Below are positions 33,481 to 41,805 of a stretch of 44,583 bases of DNA, piece by piece (positions within the stretch are counted from its first letter, which is position 1; each line of letters begins with the position of its first letter). The DNA is from Chitinivibrio alkaliphilus ACht1 (GTDB lineage Bacteria; Fibrobacterota; Chitinivibrionia; Chitinivibrionales; Chitinivibrionaceae). The position numbers were made by a program, and so were the translations under genes. The notes beneath the pieces are model-generated. The model was not told where the DNA came from and searched no databases. It was given only the letters and a program-made list of their open reading frames with translations. The stretch covers positions 1 to 44,583 of the forward strand of contig NZ_ASJR01000018.1 of the NCBI RefSeq assembly GCF_000474745.1, read 5' to 3'.

Positions 33481-34434
33481 ATGACGAATAAAAAAGATTA
33501 TCAATCATCAATTGCAGATATGGAGAAAGCTTTGCAGGAAACACGCGAGATGGCCGAAAAGCATGGCGGTGTGTTTCATCAGCAAGCCGAAGATATTGCA
33601 GCGGAGCTCCAGCGTGAGAAGGAGGCGTGGGCGAATGAATTTACCGCGTGGGATATTGTGCAGGTATCTCGTAACCCCAAACGGCCCAATTTCCATGAGT
33701 ACGCAACGGAGGTCTTCACTGACTTCTTAGAGCTGAAAGGAGATCGGGTGTTCTCGGATGATCAGGCTATTGCTGGCGGGTTTGCTCGATTACAGGGAAA
33801 GCCGGTGATGCTTATTGGGCATAATAAGGGACGAACCATCACGGAGAATGTGGAGCGTAACTTTGGGAGTGCCTATCCAGACGGATATCGAAAGGCGCTT
33901 CGTCTTATGAAGCTGGCTGATAAGTTTAATGTCCCTATTATTACCTTGATTGACACAGCGGGAGCCTACCCCGGTGTAGAGGCGGAAGAGCGGGGGCAGG
34001 CAGAGGCAATTGCGCGCAATTTAGTAGAGATGATGGAGTTGCGTGTTCCTGTTATTTCTGTTGTGACCGGCGAGGGAGGAAGCGGTGGTGCACTTGGTAT
34101 TGGCGTGGGAAACCGTGTCCTCATGCTTTCGAAGGCAACATACTCTGTCATTTCTCCGGAAGGATGCGCCGGTATTTTATGGCGTGATGGTGCATATGCG
34201 GATACTGCTGCCGAGGCACTCTGTCTTACTGCGCCGCATCTTTTGAAATTTAAAGTGATTGATGCTATTATCGATGAACCCCTCATGGGTGCGCATACAG
34301 ATCCGCAACAAACAATGAAAAATGTCGGTGAAACCCTCGTGAGGGAATTGGATGCACTCTCGGGAAAAGATGGTGAGACTCTGAAAAAAGAGCGGATTGA
34401 ACGGTTTTCTCAGATAGGATTTTTTAAAGAATAA
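33481..34434 (+). CDS. accA: Acetyl-CoA carboxylase carboxyltransferase subunit alpha
   Basis: AccA is the partner of AccD. The 317-residue protein has a helical N-terminus, then WDIVQVSRNPKRPNFHEYA, GDRVFSDDQAIAGGFARLQG, LIGHNKGRTITENVERNFG, PIITLIDTAGAYPGVEAEER, VVTGEGGSGGALGIGVGNRV (oxyanion Gly-Gly pairs) and YSVISPEGCAGILWRD. All are standard. It lies 12 nt after accD and 11 nt before the fusion gene, so co-translation and complex formation with both neighbours are likely. Confidence 0.97.
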   Translation: MTNKKDYQSSIADMEKALQETREMAEKHGGVFHQQAEDIAAELQREKEAWANEFTAWDIVQVSRNPKRPNFHEYATEVFTDFLELKGDRVFSDDQAIAGGFARLQGKPVMLIGHNKGRTITENVERNFGSAYPDGYRKALRLMKLADKFNVPIITLIDTAGAYPGVEAEERGQAEAIARNLVEMMELRVPVISVVTGEGGSGGALGIGVGNRVLMLSKATYSVISPEGCAGILWRDGAYADTAAEALCLTAPHLLKFKVIDAIIDEPLMGAHTDPQQTMKNVGETLVRELDALSGKDGETLKKERIERFSQIGFFKE

Positions 34435-34445
34435 AGGTGTATACC

Positions 34446-36404
34446 ATGACAACTTTTAGTAACTTACAAGAAGATGCGTTGCATAAAATTCCCTTGCGTA
34501 TAACAGATACGACGCTTCGGGATGCGCATCAGTCTTTGTGGGCAACACGGATGAGAACAGAGGATATCCTCAATATAATTGATGTAATTGACAATGTCGG
34601 CTACTACTCCCTTGAAATGTGGGGAGGGGCAACCTTTGATGTCTGTATGCGCTTTCTCCGGGAAAACCCTTGGGAACGCCTCCGTGCGATAAAAAAACGG
34701 GCGCAAAATACCCCATTGCAGATGCTTCTGCGCGGGCAGAATCTTGTAGGGTATAAAAATTATTCCGATGATGTAGTAGACAAATTTGTTAATCTTGCCG
34801 TGAAAAACGGTATTGATATTTTTAGGTGTTTTGATGCGCTCAATGATACGCGAAATCTTGAAGCTTCTATAAAAGCAGTAAAAAAATATGGGGCGCATGC
34901 CCAAGGTACCCTCGCCTATACAATTTCACCGGCTCATACGGAAGAGCTCTATGTTGCTGCGGCAAAAGAGCAGGTTCAGTTGGGGGTGGATTCTCTGTGT
35001 ATCAAAGATATGGCGGGTATTCTTTCACCCTTACGTGCAGAGCGCCTTGTCTCTGCTCTTATTAAAGAAATTGATGTGCCAATTCAGATACACTCTCATG
35101 CCACAAGCGGCATGGCAACTCCGGCCTATGTAGAAGGGGTTCGTGCGGGGGCCGGCGCTATTGACTGCGCTATTTCTCCCATGGCTGGGTTTACGGCACA
35201 GCCGCCTGTGGAAACTCTCGTGGCTATCTTTTCTGAAACGAACTACTCCACTGGTCTCGATCTGGATGCCCTAGCAGAGGTTGCTGGATATTTTAATACA
35301 TTACGCGATCAGCGCGAGGTTGAAGCGGGGGCACGAAAATCAATTATTGATCCGAATATCCTAATTCATCAAATTCCTGGTGGGATGATTTCGAACTTTC
35401 GATCGCAGCTTTCGAAACAGGGCGCCTTGGATAAACTTGATGATGCCCTTGAGGAAGTAACCCGTGTTCGGAAAGATTTGGGGTATCCTCCCTTAGTAAC
35501 GCCCACAAGCCAGATTGTTGGAACCCAGGCTGTAATGAATGTCATTGCCGGAGAACGCTATGCCGTTGTCCCCAACGAAGTAAAAGAGTATGTCCGGGGC
35601 AAGTATGGACGTCCACCGGCGCCAATGAGCCCTGAGTTTATTGCACAAATTTTGGGTGATGGAACGCCCATCGATCATCGTCCAGCCGATGATATCGAGC
35701 CCATGCTTCCCACGGTGACGGATGAGCTAGATCCTTCGTATGTACGGGATGACGAAGATATCCTTTCGTACACAATTTTTCCGGAAGTTGCTCTGGAGTA
35801 CTTTTCGTGGCGAAGCCTACCTGAGGCAGAACGTCCGCCCATTCCTGCTGACTTGGAGTACGCTGAGGCCACTAAGGCAAATCAATCAGATGCAGCGCAG
35901 GAAACAGTCGCCCCGCAGGAAGGGGGTATCTCTCCTGCACAACAGGTTCATGAGAATGATTATCAGGGGATTGGGTATATCGTAAGTCAAAGCTCAGGGC
36001 TTCAACTGGATGAACTGACCATTACCAAGGGAGATTTCTCTCTTTCTCTACGAGCAAAGGGGGCACAGCCTGCAGCAGCAACGCCTCAGGTGGCTTCGGT
36101 TCAGCCAAAGCAGGCAGATGCACCTGCAGAACCATCTGCTCCTTCGCCAACATCCTCAGTAGAGGCCTATGAAGATCCTGTGCGGTCTCCTTTGACAGGC
36201 ACCTTTTATACTTCATCCGCTCCTGATAAACCTGATTTTGTACAGGTTGGTGATGTTGTACAGGAGGGAGATGTGGTATGTATTGTAGAAGCAATGAAGC
36301 TCTTTAATGAAATAACTGCTCCCAAATCCGGGACAGTTCAGGCAATTTTTGTCTCCAATGGTGATGCCGTTGAAAAAGATGCCCCCCTGTTGGCAATAGA
36401 GTAA
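34446..36404 (+). CDS. Oxaloacetate/pyruvate carboxyltransferase fused to an AccB-type biotin carrier
   Basis: This 652-residue protein starts at ATG 34446, with AAAGG upstream. Residues about 15-300 are a DRE-TIM carboxyltransferase as in OadA, PycB and transcarboxylase 5S: ITDTTLRDAHQSLWATRM, CFDALNDTRN, SLCIKDMAG with the carbamylated Lys187, and IHSHATSGMA with metal ligands His216 and His218. A PYC/OADA conserved domain runs to about 450. Residues about 505-535 (LQLDELTITKGDFSLSLRAK) match the N-terminal segment of AccB, a Pro/Ala linker follows, then an AccB-style biotinyl domain with the AccB thumb (VRSPLTGTFYTSSAPDKPDF) and CIVEAMKLFNEI (biotin on Lys618). The BCCP half is therefore AccB-like, not the short OadA type. 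Directly after accD-accA it is likely the biotin carrier of acetyl-CoA carboxylase and may also charge it from oxaloacetate. A classical oxaloacetate decarboxylase subunit is the alternative. Confidence 0.9.
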   Translation: MTTFSNLQEDALHKIPLRITDTTLRDAHQSLWATRMRTEDILNIIDVIDNVGYYSLEMWGGATFDVCMRFLRENPWERLRAIKKRAQNTPLQMLLRGQNLVGYKNYSDDVVDKFVNLAVKNGIDIFRCFDALNDTRNLEASIKAVKKYGAHAQGTLAYTISPAHTEELYVAAAKEQVQLGVDSLCIKDMAGILSPLRAERLVSALIKEIDVPIQIHSHATSGMATPAYVEGVRAGAGAIDCAISPMAGFTAQPPVETLVAIFSETNYSTGLDLDALAEVAGYFNTLRDQREVEAGARKSIIDPNILIHQIPGGMISNFRSQLSKQGALDKLDDALEEVTRVRKDLGYPPLVTPTSQIVGTQAVMNVIAGERYAVVPNEVKEYVRGKYGRPPAPMSPEFIAQILGDGTPIDHRPADDIEPMLPTVTDELDPSYVRDDEDILSYTIFPEVALEYFSWRSLPEAERPPIPADLEYAEATKANQSDAAQETVAPQEGGISPAQQVHENDYQGIGYIVSQSSGLQLDELTITKGDFSLSLRAKGAQPAAATPQVASVQPKQADAPAEPSAPSPTSSVEAYEDPVRSPLTGTFYTSSAPDKPDFVQVGDVVQEGDVVCIVEAMKLFNEITAPKSGTVQAIFVSNGDAVEKDAPLLAIE

Positions 36405-36466
36405 TAACAACGTGTCCTCTTATAGATTGTGGGGGGACATATTTTTTGAAAAATGAGGAGAGTAGT

Positions 36467-36784
36467 ATGGCACAAGAAATACGTGATTCTGAATTTACGG
36501 AGTTGGTAAAAAATGCAACAACTCCCGTACTGGTAGATTTCTGGGCTCCCTGGTGTGGGCCGTGCAGAATGTTAGGTCCCATTCTGGAGGAGATTGCGGA
36601 AGAGGTCGGTGAGGAAGCTGCCGTATATAAGATGAATGTTGACGAGAATCAGGAAACCGCTGGAACCTTTGGAATTACCAGTATTCCCACGGTGATTATT
36701 TTTGATAAGGGTGAAGTGAAAGAGAAACTGATTGGGGTACAGCCGAAAAAACAGTATCTCCATGCTTTGGGTCTTTCATCCTAA
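36467..36784 (+). CDS. trxA: Thioredoxin
   Basis: This 105-residue thiol-disulfide reductase has PVLVDFWAPWCGPCRMLGP (redox Cys30 and Cys33), KMNVDENQETAGTFGITSIP with the conserved cis-Pro, and TVIIFDKGEV. The start at ATG 36467 follows GAGGAG; an in-frame ATG seven codons upstream has poorer context. Length is canonical. It is 62 nt after the carboxyltransferase fusion and 14 nt before cysE, so it may share transcription with cysE. Confidence 0.97.
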   Translation: MAQEIRDSEFTELVKNATTPVLVDFWAPWCGPCRMLGPILEEIAEEVGEEAAVYKMNVDENQETAGTFGITSIPTVIIFDKGEVKEKLIGVQPKKQYLHALGLSS

Positions 36785-36798
36785 GGAGAGTCGCGCCC

Positions 36799-37716
36799 AT
36801 GATCCCCTGGATAAATAGTGATGTTCCTCAAATCAGTAAGGCTGTTCTCCATGAGATAGGCCGTGGCCAGCATATTGATGTGAGTGACGGCCTTAACATG
36901 GCGGGCCGGAAGGATATTTATGATATTCACGACGGCTTGCTGTCTATTTTTTTTCCCGGGGTCTGGAGCCGTGAGTGCATTGAGAAAGGAGATGTAGATT
37001 TCTATATCACATGCTCATTGCGCCGTATTTCTCATAAGTTGGTGCATATTGTTCGGGATATGCTATTGCACCATTCCCGATGTAATGAAGGGCAGGAAGA
37101 AGAGGCTGATAGATGTTATGAACGTGCCTCACAGCTGTGTCGCCAGTTTATTGCAGCTTTACCACAGATTCGTCGGGTCTTGGTCTCGGATATCGAAACA
37201 GCCTATAGCGGAGACCCGGCTGCGGTATCTCGTGACGAAATATTGCTGAGCTATCCCTTCGTTGAAGCCGTCGCGACCTATCGTCTTGCCCATGAGTTGT
37301 ATGAGCTTAAAATTCCCATTGTGCCACGAATATTAAGTGAACGTGCCCATAGTAATACGGGTATTGATATTCATCCCGGCGCGCAAATCGGGGATGGTTT
37401 CTTCATAGACCACGGAACCGGCGTTGTTATTGGAGAGACCTGTCGTATTGGAAAGAATGTTAAAATTTACCAGGGGGTAACCCTGGGAGCGACTTCTCCC
37501 TTTGATGAATCAGGCACACCACGGCGTGGTGTGAAGCGCCATCCTGATGTTGGAGACAATGTTATTATCTATGCCAATGCAGTTATCCTCGGGGGAGACA
37601 CGGTCATTGGGGAAAATTCAATCATCGGTGGTAATGCTTGGGTAACAGAACCGGTGCCGCCGAATTCAGTTGTTTTTGAACGTAATAAAACAGAGATGCG
37701 CCAGCGACGGTATTAA
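36799..37716 (+). CDS. cysE: Serine O-acetyltransferase
   Basis: CysE acetylates serine for cysteine synthesis. The 305-residue protein has a helical N-terminal domain (about 1-185), then the left-handed beta-helix: IDIHPGAQIGDGFFIDHGTG (catalytic Asp-His), VVIGETCRIGKNVKIYQGVT, LGATSP, KRHPDVGDNVIIYANAVILG and GNAWVTEPVPPNSVV. The N-terminus is longer than in E. coli CysE and resembles the EpsC-type group. AAGGAG lies upstream. Its stop codon shares TTAA with the convergent dnaA stop (4-nt overlap). No cysK is in the window. Confidence 0.95.
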   Translation: MIPWINSDVPQISKAVLHEIGRGQHIDVSDGLNMAGRKDIYDIHDGLLSIFFPGVWSRECIEKGDVDFYITCSLRRISHKLVHIVRDMLLHHSRCNEGQEEEADRCYERASQLCRQFIAALPQIRRVLVSDIETAYSGDPAAVSRDEILLSYPFVEAVATYRLAHELYELKIPIVPRILSERAHSNTGIDIHPGAQIGDGFFIDHGTGVVIGETCRIGKNVKIYQGVTLGATSPFDESGTPRRGVKRHPDVGDNVIIYANAVILGGDTVIGENSIIGGNAWVTEPVPPNSVVFERNKTEMRQRRY

Positions 37717-39101
37717 GCTTGTCGTGCTCGTCTAATAATGGTATCTACCCGCTGGGCAAAGGGTGTATCCTGTTCCATTTTTGCACCAACCGTTTTCACC
37801 GCGTGAACAACCGTGCTGTGATCACGTCCTCCGAATTCAGTTCCGATAGCTTTCAGGGATAAGTCCGTGTGTTCTTTGCAGAGAAACATTCCGATTTGTC
37901 GGGCCTGAGCAACTTCTTTACTCCGGCTTTTGCTGGTGAGAAGCTGTCGCGAAATACCAAATTCATCCGTAATTGCGGTAATAATATCAATGGCCCGTAT
38001 TTTTCCTGGAGTAATACCGTCATTATAGAGAATCTCCGCAGCGGTGGTGCTGTTAATGGGTTTGTTTCCTAGAGAGTAGTGTGCTGCAACCCGGACGGAA
38101 ATTCCTTCCAGATCGCCAATACTGCGGGGGCCTTTTTGCGCAAGATAGTGAATTGCTTCATGGGAAATTTGCACTGACTCATTTTCAAGCAGGGTTCGAA
38201 GAATTGCACTTCGAGTTTCCAATTGGGGTGCATCGATATGTACGGAAAGCCCCCACTGTAGCCGTGTAAGAAGGCGATCGGCGATTCCCGAAAGTGCTTC
38301 GGGAGGGCACGGTGCTGCAAAAACCATTTGCCGGTTTTGGGTGTGAAGATCATTGAAAATCTTAAATACCTCTGTTTGACTCGACTCTTTTCCCGACAGG
38401 GTGTGAATATCATCCATAAACAGAACATCACAGGTTGTATAATGCTTTTTGAACTCATCCATGGTTTTTTCGTTTAAGGAGGAGAAAAAATCATGATAAA
38501 ATTCCTTGGCTGAGGTAAATACAATGCGGAGATTTGGTCGTTCCTGTTGAATGGTATTTGCCATGGCATGCAACAGATGTGTCTTTCCCACCCCACATTC
38601 ACCATAAATAAAGAGCGGGTTGAACCGGCGTGCACCGGGATTTTCCGCAACGGCTTTTGCAGAGTGATAGGCGAGGTCCGTCTCCTCTGCCTCAATAAAG
38701 GAGGCAAAGGTTAATTTTGTATTGATAGGGAGGCCCTTTTTATTCCACTCTTTTTTCTTTCTATCTTTCTTGCTGTGCTTTTTCTGAGAATCGACTCTGT
38801 TTGTTGCAGCATGGTCCGGTTGAAGTTCTTCGGCACGTGGAGGGGCCGCGTTCTCTTCAATGGTAAAACCAAGGGCTTCAATATTCGGATCTATCTGTTG
38901 CGCATGGTGAAGGACTATCTTGCGGTATTGCGTGTTGAGTACTTCTAAACCAAAGGGGTTATCTGTCTTTAACAGGAGTACTCCCTGCGCATATGAAAGG
39001 GGGTGTAATGGCTCAAGCCAGTTCGTATAACTAATCTCCCGAACAGATAAATCTTCTTTTAGCCTTGCAAGTGTTTTTGTCCAGAGTATATTTTTGTCCA
39101 C
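37713..39101 (-). CDS. dnaA: Chromosomal replication initiator protein DnaA
   Basis: DnaA binds oriC and melts it in an ATP-dependent way. The 462-residue protein has domain I (about 1-85), a Lys-rich linker (SQKKHSKKDRKKKEWNKKG), an AAA+ core with FNPLFIYGECGVGKTHLLHA (Walker A), CDVLFMDDIHTL (Walker B) and ADRLLTRLQWGLSV (sensor/Arg-finger region), and the C-terminal DnaA-box reader ending in FGGRDHSTVVHAVKTV. Length is normal. It starts at GTG 39101. It is divergent from rpmH, as in many bacteria, but dnaN is not next to it here. No cluster of TTATCCACA boxes is seen in the 153-nt intergenic gap. Confidence 0.97.
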   Translation of the reverse strand: MDKNILWTKTLARLKEDLSVREISYTNWLEPLHPLSYAQGVLLLKTDNPFGLEVLNTQYRKIVLHHAQQIDPNIEALGFTIEENAAPPRAEELQPDHAATNRVDSQKKHSKKDRKKKEWNKKGLPINTKLTFASFIEAEETDLAYHSAKAVAENPGARRFNPLFIYGECGVGKTHLLHAMANTIQQERPNLRIVFTSAKEFYHDFFSSLNEKTMDEFKKHYTTCDVLFMDDIHTLSGKESSQTEVFKIFNDLHTQNRQMVFAAPCPPEALSGIADRLLTRLQWGLSVHIDAPQLETRSAILRTLLENESVQISHEAIHYLAQKGPRSIGDLEGISVRVAAHYSLGNKPINSTTAAEILYNDGITPGKIRAIDIITAITDEFGISRQLLTSKSRSKEVAQARQIGMFLCKEHTDLSLKAIGTEFGGRDHSTVVHAVKTVGAKMEQDTPFAQRVDTIIRRARQA

Positions 39102-39254
39102 CTTAAGGTACCATCCTTGCTGTCGTAAGTCGTACTCGTCTTCTTTAGAATATGTATTATTTGAAAGATGATTGACAAAGGGTTGGGGAAATAATCATTT
39201 TTAGGTGCCTTTGATGAACAGTGAAAATGTACTTGAATAGTTCAGGAGATAGAC
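39102..39254. promoter_or_regulatory. Divergent dnaA / rpmH promoter region
   Basis: This AT-rich 153-nt gap should hold promoters for both genes. TTGACA at 39172-39177 on the plus strand is a consensus -35 with a weak TCATTT at -10 spacing. No DnaA-box cluster is visible, so I do not call it oriC. Confidence 0.4.
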
Positions 39255-39392
39255 ATGAAAAGAACGTTTCAGCCTTCCAATCGGAAGAAGATTAATAAAC
39301 ACGGTTTTAGATCACGCATGGCTACTAAAAACGGGCGTAAAGTATTAAAACGGCGACGTGCCAAGGGGCGGAAGCGTTTATCCGTTTCTTAG
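39255..39392 (+). CDS. rpmH: 50S ribosomal protein L34
   Basis: This 45-residue protein begins [20 protein letters not shown] and ends [20 protein letters not shown] plus SVS, the invariant L34 pattern. AGGAGA lies 6 nt before the ATG. It heads the conserved rpmH-rnpA-yidD-yidC operon and is divergent from dnaA. Its stop codon overlaps a possible GTG start of rnpA (TAGTG). Confidence 0.98.
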   Translation: MKRTFQPSNRKKINKHGFRSRMATKNGRKVLKRRRAKGRKRLSVS

Positions 39393-39729
39393 TGGACGTG
39401 AATTCCCTTAAAAAAAATTTGTTCTTAAAAAGCAGAGAGATATCACAGCTATTTTGTCTCAGGGAGATAGATGGCGTTGTGATATCTTTGCGCTTATATA
39501 TCGGGAAAATAGAATTGGCGTAAATCGCCATGCCGTCCTGGTGTCACGTAAGAATGGCCCCGCTGTTGAACGGGTTCGTATTAAACGGATATATCGTGAA
39601 GTGTATAAAAATAGCTCCCTTATTCCATCTGCGGGAATTGATATATTGATTCGTCCATTCTACGGAGTACATCACGAGTATGCGCGTGCCCTTCGACGAT
39701 TTGAGGCATGGTGTGAGACAGTGGGGTAA
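39392..39729 (+). CDS. rnpA: Ribonuclease P protein component, frameshifted at a poly-A tract
   Basis: RnpA assists RNase P RNA in tRNA 5' maturation. Position between rpmH and yidD, and the sequence (KKQRDITAILSQGDRWRCD, NRHAVLVSRKNGPAVERVRI, KRIYREVYKN) identify it; the last part matches the RNR-like signature (NR-KR--RE). The homologous frame has no start codon of its own upstream except TTG 39454: it hits TAA just before the A tract. The GTG starts at 39392 and 39398 give VNSLKK and then leave frame at A8 (39410-39417). With nine A, GTG 39398 reads VNSLKKKFVLKKQRDITAIL continuously, giving 110 residues, a normal length. The gene is essential in most bacteria, so a true loss is unlikely. 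Confidence 0.85.
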
Positions 39730-39964
39730 AGATATTCTTGCGGCAGTGCTCTATGCAGTAATTCAAGCAGGAAAAACAATCTTCTTGCTTGATCGAGGGG
39801 TATGTCGATTTACTCCCAGCTGCAGTGTCTACGCGCGTGACGCCGTGAAAACCCTTCCCCTGCATCGTGCAATGCTACAGATTATACAACGGCTTATCCG
39901 GTGTCGTCCCGGCGGAGGATTCGGGTATGATCCGGTTCAAACGAATGAGGTTGAAAATGAATAG
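39680..39964 (+). CDS. yidD: Membrane protein insertion efficiency factor YidD
   Basis: YidD is a small amphipathic inner-membrane-associated protein linked to YidC. The C-terminal half shows the family signature CRFTPSCSVYARDAVKTLPL followed by RLIRCRPGGGFGYDPV. ATG 39680 overlaps rnpA by 50 nt. GTG 39713 (VRQWGKDILAAVLYAVIQAG) with GAGG 6 nt upstream gives a size closer to the family and is a good alternative. The stop overlaps the yidC start as ATGAATAG. Confidence 0.92.
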   Translation: MRVPFDDLRHGVRQWGKDILAAVLYAVIQAGKTIFLLDRGVCRFTPSCSVYARDAVKTLPLHRAMLQIIQRLIRCRPGGGFGYDPVQTNEVENE

Positions 39965-41678
39965 ACAGACTCTTTTTGGTGTTCTTTTAGTTGTGGGAGC
40001 ACTCTCCTTTCTCAATTCCCCCATGTGGTACAATCTGTTGGGATACAAGCATCCCAGCCAAGTGACGTCTGAAGAGAGTACTTCTTCGGTGGTGCAGGAA
40101 ATGCCTGTAGAATCTTCGGAGACAGTCGTGGAACAATCATCAGAAAAAGAGCCTGAAGAGGAAATCTCTTCCCTGGCCCAGGCTGAGGAAAAGATAGCCT
40201 CTCCCGAAGAGCGGGATCCGGACACAATTGCTATATCCAATGGGGTATTGGATCTTGCCTTCAGTGAGAAGGGCGCACGTATTATTTCTGCCCATGCTCT
40301 GGAGTATGAGTATCGTGATGATATGCCTTCTTCCGGTGTGGTCAGTCTTATAGACACAGCGCGAGGCGGCATTGGGGCTCTCCGCATCGGGGGGGCGGAT
40401 ACGGACAGCCTTCTGTTTTCCTATGATACTGCGGCCAGTACAGAAACGCACGCGGTGTTTCGTGCTCCCTATGAGGATTCAGAGTTGGTGAAAACGTACC
40501 ATATTCCCGAAAACTCCTATTATATAGAATTGTCCGTAGAGTCTCGGGCCCTTGCGGGCAATAATGTGGCTCTTCGCTTTGACTCCGGCATGAATGAGCC
40601 GGAAGATCCTGATAATATGAGTACTCGGTTGGTGCCACGGGAGTATTTTCTTTCGGATAGTCGCGGGAATATTTCTGTTGAAAAAGAGCGACGGGAGACA
40701 CAACAGGAATTTTCCGGTATGTATCGCTGGGTTGGAACAAAATCGAAGTATTTTGCGGCAGCGGTAATATATCCTGAAGAAAAAAATCTCATTGTTACGG
40801 CCCAGTCCTATGCGGTGGACCCTTCCTTGGCAGTTGATGGAAATAATATCAACTACTCCCTTACTGTTGAGTCGGGCATTGACGATATCTCCCATGAGTA
40901 CACACTCTTTTTAGGACCGGCTCAGGTTGATCTATTGCGCGAAGCCGGTGTTGGTTTGGATCGTATGGTCTTTCGTGGGTGGTCTTTCCTCTGGTTGGAT
41001 ACCATATTTCCGGCCCTGTGTAATTTTGTCTTAGCGGTGATGACAGCAGTATACTCAGTACTTGGTGATTATGGCTTGGGGATTCTTGCCATAACTATTT
41101 TGATGAAACTCATCACCTTTCCTCTCACGCAGAGCAGCTTAAAGTCTATGAAGCAAATGAAGGAGATTCAGCCGAAGATCCGGGAAATACAGAAAAAGTA
41201 CAAAAAGGATCCGCAGGTAATGCAGGCTAAAATGATGGAGTTTTATCAAAAAGAAGGGGTGAGTCCCCTGGCTGGTCTTGGGGGATGTCTTCCCATGTTT
41301 ATTCAGATGCCTATTATGCTCTCGTTGTTTGTGGTGCCCCGGAAGGCCATTGAGCTGCGGGGTGAGCAGACGCTTCTTGTTCCATGGGCAGCAGATTTAT
41401 CTCAGCCGGAAGTGCTCTTTTCTCTGCCCATGACGCTTCCGCTCTATGGCGGGCACGTTTCCCTCCTGCCTATTCTGGCAGCCTTGCTCATGTTTTTTCA
41501 AAACAAAGATACCATCACTGATCCACAGCAAAAGTCGATGATGTATATCATGCCTTTCTTTATGGCGGTGATGTTTAATAATTTTCCCGCCGGCTTAACC
41601 CTCTACTTCCTATTCTCAACCATATTTCAGCTTCTTCAGCAGAAACTTGTAAACAGAAGTGCTGCGCCGACAGCGTAG
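39957..41678 (+). CDS. yidC: Membrane protein insertase YidC
   Basis: YidC inserts and folds inner-membrane proteins, alone or with Sec. The 573-residue protein starts MNRQTLFGVLLVVGALSFLN (first helix) at ATG 39957, coupled to yidD. A Glu/Ser-rich linker and large periplasmic beta domain (about 75-350) are typical of Gram-negative YidC. The conserved C-terminal insertase core has LGILAITILMKLITFPLTQ, MKQMKEIQPKIREIQKKYKK, GVSPLAGLGGCLPMFIQMPI and MYIMPFFMAVMFNNFPAGLT. It is the last gene of the operon, followed by a strong terminator. Confidence 0.97.
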   Translation: MNRQTLFGVLLVVGALSFLNSPMWYNLLGYKHPSQVTSEESTSSVVQEMPVESSETVVEQSSEKEPEEEISSLAQAEEKIASPEERDPDTIAISNGVLDLAFSEKGARIISAHALEYEYRDDMPSSGVVSLIDTARGGIGALRIGGADTDSLLFSYDTAASTETHAVFRAPYEDSELVKTYHIPENSYYIELSVESRALAGNNVALRFDSGMNEPEDPDNMSTRLVPREYFLSDSRGNISVEKERRETQQEFSGMYRWVGTKSKYFAAAVIYPEEKNLIVTAQSYAVDPSLAVDGNNINYSLTVESGIDDISHEYTLFLGPAQVDLLREAGVGLDRMVFRGWSFLWLDTIFPALCNFVLAVMTAVYSVLGDYGLGILAITILMKLITFPLTQSSLKSMKQMKEIQPKIREIQKKYKKDPQVMQAKMMEFYQKEGVSPLAGLGGCLPMFIQMPIMLSLFVVPRKAIELRGEQTLLVPWAADLSQPEVLFSLPMTLPLYGGHVSLLPILAALLMFFQNKDTITDPQQKSMMYIMPFFMAVMFNNFPAGLTLYFLFSTIFQLLQQKLVNRSAAPTA

Positions 41679-41702
41679 GGGACACTGAAATATTTATACA
41701 GC

Positions 41703-41734
41703 GGGAGGTGCAGGAATGCACCTCCCTTTTTTTT
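41703..41734 (+). terminator. Terminator of the rpmH-yidC operon
   Basis: GGGAGGTGC (41703-41711) pairs with GCACCTCCC (41718-41726) around AGGAAT, followed by T8. Confidence 0.92.
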
Positions 41735-41805
41735 GAAATCCACCGTCTTGTTTCTATGCACCATAACATATCTTATACACAACTAACATAACAAAGGATT
41801 TCGTA

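Noticed and set aside
36405-36450. Possible terminator between the carboxyltransferase fusion and trxA
   Set aside because: TGTCC and GGACA could pair, but the stem is only five pairs with a long loop.
41773-41781. TTATACACA, a DnaA-box match upstream of dapL
   Set aside because: It is a single box with no cluster and lies where the dapL -10 region is expected.
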